A stretch of 5,053 bases of DNA, taken from JBDTMT01 sp033764095. GTDB lineage: Bacteria; Desulfobacterota; Binatia; HRBIN30; CADEER01. The notes beneath the pieces were generated by a model that had not been told where the DNA came from, searched no databases, and was given only the letters and a program-made list of their open reading frames with translations. Positions 1-5,053 of this stretch are shown here, piece by piece; position 1 is the first letter of the stretch, and the number at the start of each line of letters is the position of its first letter. The position numbers and the translations under genes are program-made. Location: positions 1 to 5,053 of the forward strand of contig JANRJF010000111.1 of NCBI GenBank assembly GCA_033764095.1, given 5' to 3'.

Positions 1-419
1 TCGACGGGCGGCAGCGCCAGCGGCTTGCCCTCGCGCAGAAAGCGGCGCAGCAGCGCGTTCACCAGCCCGCTGGCGACCCCGCCTTTCACCGTCTTCGCCA
101 TCTCGACGGCGGTGTCGACGGCGGCGAACGGCGGCACGCGGTCGAGCTTGACGAGTTGGAAGAGCGCCAGGCGCAGCACGACGCGAATCGGCGCGTCGAG
201 CTTGGCGGCCGGCCGGCCGAGCGCCGTCAGGACGTGGTCGAGCAGCCCCTGCCAGGCGAGCGTGCCGTAGACCAGTTGGGTCGCCAGGCCGCGGTCGCGC
301 GCGTCGAGCCCGGCGCCGCGCAGCGCGGTGCCGAGCGCGGCATCGGCGAACGCGCCGTCCTCGACCGCGAGCAGCACGTGCCAGGCGAGGCGGCGCGGAT
401 CAGCCGGGCGCGCCGCCAA
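1..419 (-). CDS. rsmB: 16S rRNA (cytosine-967-C5)-methyltransferase RsmB, N-terminal part, cut by window edge
   Basis: This is the first 139 codons of RsmB (Sun/Fmu), the SAM-dependent enzyme that makes m5C967 in 16S rRNA. The reading comes from translating the minus strand by hand: it begins MAARPADPRRLAWHVLLAVE and continues with GAFADAAL, LVYGTLAWQG, FQLVKLDRVP and LVNALLRRFLRE. These are typical of the NusB-like RNA-binding domain (about residues 8-135) that precedes the catalytic Rossmann domain. The catalytic cysteines and SAM motifs lie off the left edge, so activity cannot be judged. No ATG fits this frame near the family start. I chose the TTG at 419-417 because a GGAG sits six bases before it and the protein then begins just ahead of the conserved RRLAWxVL block. 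The start lies inside fmt and the two genes overlap by 20 bases in different frames, which suggests translational coupling. The gene identity is firm; the exact start is moderately sure. Confidence 0.9.
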   Translation of the reverse strand, partial: MAARPADPRRLAWHVLLAVEDGAFADAALGTALRGAGLDARDRGLATQLVYGTLAWQGLLDHVLTALGRPAAKLDAPIRVVLRLALFQLVKLDRVPPFAAVDTAVEMAKTVKGGVASGLVNALLRRFLREGKPLALPPV

Positions 420-1344
420 GCCGGTCTCCGACCGCGATGCCGCCGCCGCGCGCAAAAGTCGCCGCGTCGAGCGCCCTGCGCCCCTCCAGTTGCAGCTCCT
501 CGATCACCAACACGCCGGCGCCGGTGGCGACGCGAATCGCCTGGTCGGTGCCGATCACGCTGCCGGCGGGCACGCTGGACGCCGCATCGACCGCGTGCGC
601 GCGATGCAGCTTGAGCAGCTTGCCGCCCAGCGTCGTGTACGCCGACGGCCAGGGGTGGAAGCCGCGCACGGCGCGCGCGATCTCGACCGCCGGGCGTGCC
701 CAGTCGATCGCGCCCTGCTCCTTGCGGATCATCGGCGCCAGCGTCGCGGCGGCATGATCCTGCGGGATGGCGAGCAGCGTCCCGGCCGCCAGCACGTTCA
801 ACGTATCGGTCAGCGCGCTGGCCCCGATCAGGGCTAGTCGCTCCTGCAACGCCCCGGCGGTCTCGTCGGCGCCGATCGGCGTGCGGCGCTGCAGCAGGAT
901 GTCGCCCTCGTCCATGCGCGCGTTCATCTGCATGATCGTCACGCCGGTCTCAGCGTCGCCGTTCAGCACGGCCCACTGGATCGGCGCAGCGCCGCGGTAA
1001 CGCGGCAGCAGCGAGGCGTGTACGTTGATGCAGCCGAGGGGTGGCGTGGCCAGGATGTCGGGCGGCAGGATGCGGCCGTACGCGGCCACCACCGCGAGGT
1101 CGGGCGCCCAGGCGCGCAGCTGGGCGGGGAACTCGCCGCTCTTCAACTTCACCGGTTGTGCCACCGGCAGGCCGTGGCGCTCGGCGAGTTGCTTGACCGG
1201 CGGCGCCTGCAGACGTTGCCCGCGACCGGCGGGGCGATCGGGCTGGCAGACGACGCCGACCACGGCGTCCGGCCCATCGAGCAACGCCTGCAGCGACGGC
1301 ACGGCGAAGGCTGGCGTGCCGAAGAAGACGATGCGAAAGCGCAT
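400..1344 (-). CDS. fmt: Methionyl-tRNA formyltransferase
   Basis: Fmt transfers a formyl group from 10-formyl-tetrahydrofolate to the amino group of Met-tRNA(fMet), making the bacterial initiator tRNA in the cytoplasm. The 314-residue product matches the usual length (about 315). The N-terminal Rossmann-type formyltransferase domain opens with RIVFFGTPAFAVPSL (residues 4-18). The hallmark INVHASLLPRYRGAAPIQ block is at 106-123, and by family alignment Asn107, His109 and Asp145 (in MDEGDIL) form the catalytic triad. The C-terminal tRNA-binding domain begins near residue 205, with IDWARPAVEI and GFHPWPSAYT. The ATG at 1344 is supported because the frame has a TGA seven codons upstream. No clear Shine-Dalgarno sequence is visible: the bases just before the ATG belong to a palindromic repeat. 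It lies 63 bases after def and overlaps rsmB by 20 bases, so the three genes are probably one operon. All key residues are present. Confidence 0.97.
   Translation of the reverse strand: MRFRIVFFGTPAFAVPSLQALLDGPDAVVGVVCQPDRPAGRGQRLQAPPVKQLAERHGLPVAQPVKLKSGEFPAQLRAWAPDLAVVAAYGRILPPDILATPPLGCINVHASLLPRYRGAAPIQWAVLNGDAETGVTIMQMNARMDEGDILLQRRTPIGADETAGALQERLALIGASALTDTLNVLAAGTLLAIPQDHAAATLAPMIRKEQGAIDWARPAVEIARAVRGFHPWPSAYTTLGGKLLKLHRAHAVDAASSVPAGSVIGTDQAIRVATGAGVLVIEELQLEGRRALDAATFARGGGIAVGDRLGGAPG
426..429 (-). promoter_or_regulatory. Shine-Dalgarno site for the TTG start of rsmB
   Basis: On the minus strand GGAG is followed by the six-base spacer ACCGGC and then TTG. It lies inside the coding sequence of fmt, eight codons before its stop. 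This spacing is normal for a ribosome binding site and is the main reason for picking the TTG as the rsmB start. Confidence 0.55.
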
Positions 1345-1347
1345 GAC

Positions 1348-1383
1348 GAGAGCTGTCAGCTTTCAGCCTTCGGCTGTCAGCCG
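1348..1383. repeat. Paired quasi-palindromes (GCTGACAGC-type repeat) between def and fmt
   Basis: Two near-identical palindromes sit in the 63-base spacer. AGCTGTCAGCT is at 1351-1361, and its symmetry extends to 1348-1364 with one mismatch. CGGCTGTCAGCCG is at 1371-1383. A degenerate third copy of the core (TTTCAGCC on the plus strand) lies between them. Each is a self-complementary arm around a single central T, so as RNA each would need to open the middle to form a loop. The right-hand limit of the block is only three bases from the fmt start codon, so it occupies the place where a ribosome binding site would be. The sequence shows the symmetry directly; that it is a dispersed intergenic repeat family is my inference. 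Confidence 0.6.
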
Positions 1384-1407
1384 GCAAATGGTGGCGACGC
1401 GCGGCGC

Positions 1408-1980
1408 CTACTCGCGCTCGTCGGCGCGCTCGCGATCCTCGGACGCCTTCCTGCGGGCGTAGCTGTCGAGATCGATGCCGTCGCGCAGCAGTCGGCGGAT
1501 CTTGCGCCGATATGAGTCGCGCTTGAGCGCGCTGATGCGGTCGATGAACAGCTTGCCGTCGAGATGGTCGAGCTCGTGCTGCAGGCAGACGGCGAGCAGC
1601 CCGTCGGCCTCGATTGCGACTTCCTTCTGCTCCGGCGTCCAGGCCCTGAGCAGGATCTGCGCGCTGCGTTTCACCTCGGCGGTGTAATCGACGACGCTCA
1701 GGCAGCCCTCTTCCCAGAGGATCTCGCCGTAGCGCTCGGCGATGACCGGATTGATCAGCTTGAGCAGCTGCTTGCCCGGTTCCTCGGTGTTCACGTCGAC
1801 GACGATCATGCGCTGCCCGAGGCCGACCTGCGGCGCCGCCAGGCCGATGCCGGGAGCGGCGTACATCGTCTCGGCCATGTCCTGCAGCGCCGCGTCGACC
1901 ACCGCGTCGATGTTGGCGACGTCAGCCGCAGTCTCCTTCAACTGCGTTTCCGGGAACTTGAGGATGCGGCGCAGCGCCAT
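1408..1980 (-). CDS. def: Peptide deformylase
   Basis: Def is the metal hydrolase that removes the N-formyl group from new proteins as they leave the ribosome, undoing the mark made by the neighbouring Fmt. The 190-residue product carries all three family motifs: GIGLAAPQVG at 44-53, EGCLSV at 91-96 with the metal ligand Cys93, and QHELDHLDG at 134-142 with ligands His135 and His139 and catalytic Glu136 (HEXXH). The typical start, ALRRILKFPE, supports the ATG at 1980. The C-terminal tail after about residue 165 is charged (Arg, Glu, Asp), slightly longer than the compact E. coli form (about 169 residues), and of no clear function. No strong Shine-Dalgarno or promoter can be read before the start. 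It lies 94 bases after the surface-protein gene on the same strand, with a strong hairpin between them, so it may start its own transcript with fmt and rsmB. Confidence 0.97.
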   Translation of the reverse strand: MALRRILKFPETQLKETAADVANIDAVVDAALQDMAETMYAAPGIGLAAPQVGLGQRMIVVDVNTEEPGKQLLKLINPVIAERYGEILWEEGCLSVVDYTAEVKRSAQILLRAWTPEQKEVAIEADGLLAVCLQHELDHLDGKLFIDRISALKRDSYRRKIRRLLRDGIDLDSYARRKASEDRERADERE

Positions 1981-2030
1981 GCGCGGAAGCTAGCCGAATC
2001 GCCGCGCCGATGCATCAACCCCGCGATCCG

Positions 2031-2063
2031 CGCCGCCCGCGCCGGGTCAGGGCGCGGGCGGCG
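2031..2063 (-). terminator. Perfect 13-bp inverted repeat after the surface-protein gene, candidate terminator
   Basis: The arms CGCCGCCCGCGCC (2031-2043) and GGCGCGGGCGGCG (2051-2063) are exact reverse complements around a 7-base loop. The hairpin begins 11 bases past the stop codon of the large gene and ends 50 bases before def. The stem is entirely G and C. No T-run follows it on the minus strand, so it does not meet the textbook form of an intrinsic terminator. It could still stop transcription, aid Rho, or protect the 3' end of the message. Position and perfect pairing are seen; function is inferred. Confidence 0.5.
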
Positions 2064-2074
2064 TGTGCGGGAGG

Positions 2075-2149
2075 TCAGCGACGGCGACGGAAGGCGAGCG
2101 CGGCAGCGCCGATCATGCCGGCGATGCCGAGCCCGAGGCCGAGCGGCGA
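2075..2149 (-). other. C-terminal hydrophobic helix plus Arg cluster, possible sorting or anchor signal
   Basis: The last 24 residues begin SPLGLGLGIAGMIG, continue through an Ala/Leu-rich stretch, and end FRRRR at the stop. A small-residue motif, one transmembrane-length helix and a terminal basic cluster is the three-part layout of C-terminal sorting signals (PEP-CTERM, MYXO-CTERM and similar). I do not see the exact defining motif of any of these, so a plain membrane anchor is the alternative. Confidence 0.7.
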
Positions 2150-5053
2150 AACCGCCGGGGCGGGGGCCGCCGGCACGCAGAGCTTGCTGGCGCTGGCGGT
2201 GATCGGCTCCAGGGTGCCGGCGGTCTCGGCGTAGGCGATGTTGAGGATCGCCGTCTTCGCGTTCGACGCCACCTGCACCTTGGCGACGACGGCGGGCGCC
2301 ACCGAACCGGGCACCAGAATGCCGGCGTACGAACAGCTGAGCTGTGTCGGGGTGGACTGGCTGCAATCCCAGCCCATCGCCGTGACCGGCAGGAGCAACG
2401 TCATGCCGGCCGGCATCGGATCGGTGATGACGGTCGCGCCGCTGGTCGGCCCGTCGCCGATGTTGCTGAGCGACAGCTGCATGTTCGTGGTGCGGCCCGG
2501 GCCGCACTGGCCGGTGAACGCCTTCTCCAGCCCGAGCGCCGGAACGATCAGCGGCTCCAGCGTCGGCTCGATGAACGTCTCGGTCGGCGTCGCGGTCTGC
2601 GTCGGCGTCGCCGTCTGCGTGACGGTGCCGGTGGCGGTGGTGGTCGCCGTCGCGGTCGGCGTCGCCGTGCTGCTCGCGGTCGCCGTCGAGCTCGGCGTGC
2701 TGGTCAGCGTCGCCGTAAACGTGGCGGTGCTGGTCGGCGTCGGAGTCGCGGTCGCGGTGAAGGTCGCCGTCTGCGTCGCGGTCGGGGTCGAGGTCGGCGT
2801 CGACGTGTTCGGCAGCGTGCCGGTCGCGCTGGCGGTCGGCGTCGCGGTGCTGGTCGGCGTGTCGGTGACGGTGGCCGTCGCGGTGTGGGTCGGCGTGGCC
2901 GTATTGGTCGGCGTACTGGTCGCGGTGGCGGTGAAGGTCGCCGTGTTCGTCGGCGTCGCCGTATCGGTCGGCGTCGACGAGGCCGTCGGCGTCGCGGTGT
3001 GGGTCGGCGTCGCTGTCGAGGTCGCGGTGCCGGTATTGGTCGGGGTGTTGGTCGCCGTCGCCGTGTAGGTGGCGGTATCGGTCGGCGTCGCCGTGCTCGT
3101 CGCGGTGGCGGTGCTGGTCGGCGTCGACGTCACCGTCGCGGTATTCGTCGGCGTCTGCGTGACCGTGGCGGTCGCCGTCGCCGTCGACGTGGGGGTGCTC
3201 GGCGGCGTGCCGGTCGAGGTGGCGGTCGGGGTATTCGTGACGCTGGCCGTCGCCGTCGCCGTGAACGTGTTGGTCTGCGTCGGCGTTGCGGTGACCGTGC
3301 TGGTGTTGGTCGGCGTGGCGGTCGCCGTCGCGGTGTTGGTCGGCGTCGAGGTCGCGGTGCCGGTGTTGGTCGGCGTCGCGGTGACTGTCGCGGTATTGGT
3401 GCGCGTCGACGTAGCGGTGCCGGTGTTGGTCGGCGTCGCGGTGACTGTCGCGGTTTTGGTGCGCGTCGAGGTCGCGGTGCCGGTGTTGGTCGGCGTCGCG
3501 GTGACCGTCGCGGTATTGGTGCGCGTCGAGGTCGCGGTGCCGGTGTTGGTCGGCGTTGCGGTCACCGTCGCCGTACTGGTGCGCGTCGAGGTGGCGGTGC
3601 CGGTGTTGGTCGGCGTCGCGGTCGCCGTCGCGGTGCTCGTGCGCGTCGAGGTGGCGGTGCCGGTGGAAGTCGGGGTACCGGTGCGCGTCGCGGTGGAGGT
3701 CACGGTGCCGGTGGCCGTGCCGGTGGCGGTGGAGGTTCGCGTACTCGTCGCCGTCGCGGTGCGCGTGGCGGTCGGCGTGCTGGTAGGACAGACCGAGGTG
3801 GTGACGAAGGTTTGCGGGAACGGTGTCGACGCGACCTGGTCGAGGTAGTTGACGTAATCGACGCGCGAATCGGGATAGACGTCGACCAGCTGGTTCGGGC
3901 CGCCGGGGGTCAGCGTGACGTTGAACGTCACGGTGCGGGTCTCGTTCAGGCTGATGATGCCAAGATCCCAGGTCAGCGTCTGGCCGTTGATGCTGGTCGG
4001 CGCCGGGTTGGCGGAGCCGGCGATGTAGGACACGCCGGGCGGCAGGATGTCGGTGATGATGGCGGTCGAGCCGGCGATCGAGGTCACCGCCTCGGCGATC
4101 TCGGCGAAGGCCGCCTCGATGCCGCTGGTCGGCACCTCGAAGTACTTGCTCGAGTCGGACGCCATCGCCTGCAGCGTCTCGCGCGCGATGGTCTGCGTGG
4201 ACGACGGGGAGATGTCGGTGATGTTCAGGCCGACGGTGAAGACGATGGTGCCGGCGTCCTTTGCCGCCTGGGCCTGGTCGATCGCGTCCTGGGTGCAGAC
4301 GTTCTCGGTGGTCGGCGAGGTCGGGCAGGTGGTGCCGCTGGCGGTTCGGTTGGCGACGCCGTCCGACAGCACGATCAGGATCGGCACCACCGGCGCCGCG
4401 CGTCCGTTGGTCGCGAGCTGCGTCTGGCCGTTCAGCACGCCGCCGCCGATGTTGGTGAAGCCGCTCGCGACCAGGCCGTTGACCGCGTTGGTCACCGTCG
4501 AGAAGGTGCTGGTCAGCGCCGCGTTGAGCGTCGCGGTGTCGCTGTATGACGTCAGGCCGGCGCGGTCGGTGGCGGCGGAGAGCTGATTGATCAGAATGTT
4601 GGCGGCGCTCTTGGCGTTGGTGAGCGGTGCGCCGGCCATCGAGGTGGAGCGGTCGAAGACGATCTGCAGGTCGATGGGAATGTGCTGGCTCGGCGGATCG
4701 CCGGTGCCGCTGGTGTTGAGCGTCACCTTCGCCTGTTGGCACTGCGCCAGCGCTTCCGCCTGCTTGGTCGTGGTCAGCGCCGGCGGGATGAAGACGCCCT
4801 TGTAAGTGGCCAGCGCCGCCGCCCAGTCGCGGCTGGAGCCGAGCGTGCCATCGGCGGCGTAGGCGCCGGTGAGGCTGACGATGTCGTATTCCGTGTTGAT
4901 GTTGATGTTCTGATCGGCGGTGCCGCCGGAGGTGCCGGAACGATCCAGCACGGTGTAGGTCGGCCCCTTGGTGAACGATTCGGTGGTCGGGCCCTCGACG
5001 CCGATGGCGCCGATCAACAGCTCGTAGGCCTGCGTCGTGGTGCTCGAGAGCCC
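2075..5053 (-). CDS. Stalked VWA/DUF11 surface protein with Thr-rich repeat tract and C-terminal anchor, 5' end outside window
   Basis: The frame is open to the right edge with no stop, so the start lies beyond it; 992 residues are visible, numbered here from the edge. I do not recognise a named gene. Residues 1-86 are an unassigned segment containing AYELLIGAIGVEGP. Residues 126-322 form a VWA domain: the MIDAS metal site is complete, with DRSTS at 134-138, Thr200 in FTNIGGG and Asp231 in LSDG, plus two cysteines (CPTSPTTENVC) that could form a disulfide. Residues 331-416 look like a DUF11-type beta domain (ITDILPPGVSYIAG). Residues 423-826 are a Thr-X dipeptide stalk. A second DUF11-like domain with several cysteines follows, beginning near GLEKAFTGQCGPG. 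The end is a hydrophobic helix and four arginines. This suggests an exported protein held at the surface on a stalk, binding a ligand through its metal site. Export is inferred, since the signal peptide is out of view. An adhesin role is a guess. Confidence 0.88.
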   Translation of the reverse strand, partial: GLSSTTTQAYELLIGAIGVEGPTTESFTKGPTYTVLDRSGTSGGTADQNININTEYDIVSLTGAYAADGTLGSSRDWAAALATYKGVFIPPALTTTKQAEALAQCQQAKVTLNTSGTGDPPSQHIPIDLQIVFDRSTSMAGAPLTNAKSAANILINQLSAATDRAGLTSYSDTATLNAALTSTFSTVTNAVNGLVASGFTNIGGGVLNGQTQLATNGRAAPVVPILIVLSDGVANRTASGTTCPTSPTTENVCTQDAIDQAQAAKDAGTIVFTVGLNITDISPSSTQTIARETLQAMASDSSKYFEVPTSGIEAAFAEIAEAVTSIAGSTAIITDILPPGVSYIAGSANPAPTSINGQTLTWDLGIISLNETRTVTFNVTLTPGGPNQLVDVYPDSRVDYVNYLDQVASTPFPQTFVTTSVCPTSTPTATRTATATSTRTSTATGTATGTVTSTATRTGTPTSTGTATSTRTSTATATATPTNTGTATSTRTSTATVTATPTNTGTATSTRTNTATVTATPTNTGTATSTRTKTATVTATPTNTGTATSTRTNTATVTATPTNTGTATSTPTNTATATATPTNTSTVTATPTQTNTFTATATASVTNTPTATSTGTPPSTPTSTATATATVTQTPTNTATVTSTPTSTATATSTATPTDTATYTATATNTPTNTGTATSTATPTHTATPTASSTPTDTATPTNTATFTATATSTPTNTATPTHTATATVTDTPTSTATPTASATGTLPNTSTPTSTPTATQTATFTATATPTPTSTATFTATLTSTPSSTATASSTATPTATATTTATGTVTQTATPTQTATPTETFIEPTLEPLIVPALGLEKAFTGQCGPGRTTNMQLSLSNIGDGPTSGATVITDPMPAGMTLLLPVTAMGWDCSQSTPTQLSCSYAGILVPGSVAPAVVAKVQVASNAKTAILNIAYAETAGTLEPITASASKLCVPAAPAPAVSPLGLGLGIAGMIGAAALAFRRRR
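2576..3787 (-). repeat. 404-codon threonine-alternating (Thr-X) stalk
   Basis: Every second residue is Thr across almost the whole tract; I count about six positions in that register with Ser or Pro instead. The other position is mostly Ala, Pro, Ser, Asn, Gly, Val or Arg, with scattered Asp, His, Phe, Tyr, Lys and Gln. At DNA level it is a degenerate 6-bp repeat, rich in G and T on the plus strand. Such Thr/Pro/Ser tracts act as extended, often O-glycosylated, stalks in surface proteins; glycosylation here is inference. Confidence 0.92.
3301..3660 (-). repeat. 60-bp tandem repeat array inside the stalk
   Basis: Five adjacent 60-bp units fill 3361-3660, each coding a version of GTATSTRTNTATVTATPTNT, and a more diverged sixth unit lies at 3301-3360. 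Neighbouring units differ by about two to five bases, fewest between the units starting at 3421 and 3481. Beyond both ends the 60-bp period fades into the looser Thr-X pattern. The period is a multiple of three, so gain or loss of units would keep the frame. Confidence 0.9.
4088..4678 (-). other. VWA domain with intact MIDAS site
   Basis: The domain begins with PIDLQIVFDRSTSM, a hydrophobic strand running into the DxSxS metal-binding loop. The remaining MIDAS positions follow at normal spacing: a Thr in FTNIGGG and an Asp in IVLSDG. The final strand is TIVFTVGLNI, followed by a helix with KYFEVPT and AAFAEIAEAV, as is usual at the end of bacterial VWA domains. With every metal ligand present, binding of a divalent ion, and of a ligand through it, is plausible. 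Confidence 0.9.
4796..5053 (-). other. Unassigned N-terminal segment of the surface protein
   Basis: About 86 residues precede the VWA domain. They include AYELLIGAIGVEGP, YTVLDRSGTSGG, INTEYDIVSLTGAY and SSRDWAAALATYKG. The alternating hydrophobic and polar pattern suggests beta strands, probably the end of a larger domain that begins outside the window. The run SRDWAAALATYKG is well placed to be a final conserved element before the linker. I cannot assign a family. Confidence 0.45.

Noticed and set aside
25..1515. Several plus-strand frames opposite rsmB and fmt (for example 156-614, 328-837, 1018-1515)
   Set aside because: They are antisense to genes with clear catalytic motifs, are rich in Arg and Ala as expected for GC-rich shadow frames, and have no recognisable domains.
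1987..2018. Possible promoter for def: TTGATG at 2013-2018 and TAGCTT at 1987-1992 on the minus strand
   Set aside because: The spacing is 20 bases and the -10 match is poor, so I cannot support a sigma-70 promoter.
3301..3660. Regular 60-bp repeats that could suggest a CRISPR array
   Set aside because: There are no unique spacers between conserved repeats. The full 60-bp unit repeats with scattered substitutions and is in frame with the coding sequence.
2238..3848. Two plus-strand Val/Ala/Gly-rich frames (2238-3068 and 3069-3848) that resemble a hydrophobic repeat protein
   Set aside because: The V-G-V-A pattern is the reverse complement of Thr, Pro and Ala codons in the stalk. A 6-bp repeat without stop codons is open in several frames, and there is no separate evidence of coding.
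2063..4549. Long plus-strand open frame rich in Arg and Gly, opposite the surface gene
   Set aside because: It has no recognisable domain and its composition is what GC-rich antisense DNA and the Thr-X repeat give. The opposite strand carries a VWA domain with all metal ligands, so this frame is a shadow.
1938..4742. Minus-strand frame rich in His, Asp and Arg, out of frame with the surface protein
   Set aside because: It is the stalk and domains read in the wrong frame and it runs into the start of def. It contains no known motif.
5015..5017. TTG as the start codon of the surface protein
   Set aside because: The frame stays open to the window edge and the upstream codons (including AYEL) continue the same segment. 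No signal peptide follows this TTG, so the true start is outside the window.

Overview
This window comes from a GC-rich bacterium. All the genes I can support lie on the minus strand. Read in the direction of transcription (from high to low coordinates) they are: a long secreted or surface protein that enters from the right edge, then def (peptide deformylase), fmt (methionyl-tRNA formyltransferase) and the beginning of rsmB (16S rRNA m5C967 methyltransferase), which runs off the left edge. The def-fmt-rsmB order is a classic bacterial housekeeping cluster. Fmt puts the formyl group on initiator Met-tRNA, Def removes it from new proteins, and RsmB modifies 16S rRNA.

Region by region: 1-419 holds the NusB-like N-terminal part of RsmB, with a TTG start inside the end of fmt. 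400-1344 is a full-length fmt. 1345-1407 is a short spacer with two palindromic copies of a GCTGACAGC-type repeat. 1408-1980 is a full-length def. 1981-2074 is a spacer with a perfect 13-bp inverted repeat, a candidate terminator for the upstream gene. 2075-5053 is one open frame of 992 residues with no start in view.

The large protein is the accessory part of the window. In order it has: an unassigned N-terminal segment; a von Willebrand factor A (VWA) domain with an intact MIDAS metal site; a DUF11-like beta domain; a 404-residue threonine-alternating stalk (Thr-X dipeptides, with an inner array of 60-bp tandem repeats); a second DUF11-like domain; and a C-terminal hydrophobic helix followed by four arginines. 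This looks like a stalked, membrane-anchored or sorted surface protein, possibly an adhesin.

Taxonomy is only an inference. High GC, TP/TA-rich stalk proteins and a short glycine/alanine helix plus Arg cluster at the C-terminus fit deltaproteobacteria-like lineages (for example Candidatus Binatia or Myxococcota relatives). Chloroflexota and Acidobacteriota cannot be excluded. I saw no RNA gene, insertion sequence or CRISPR array. The best leads for something undescribed are the stalked VWA protein, its strict dipeptide register and its possible sorting tail.
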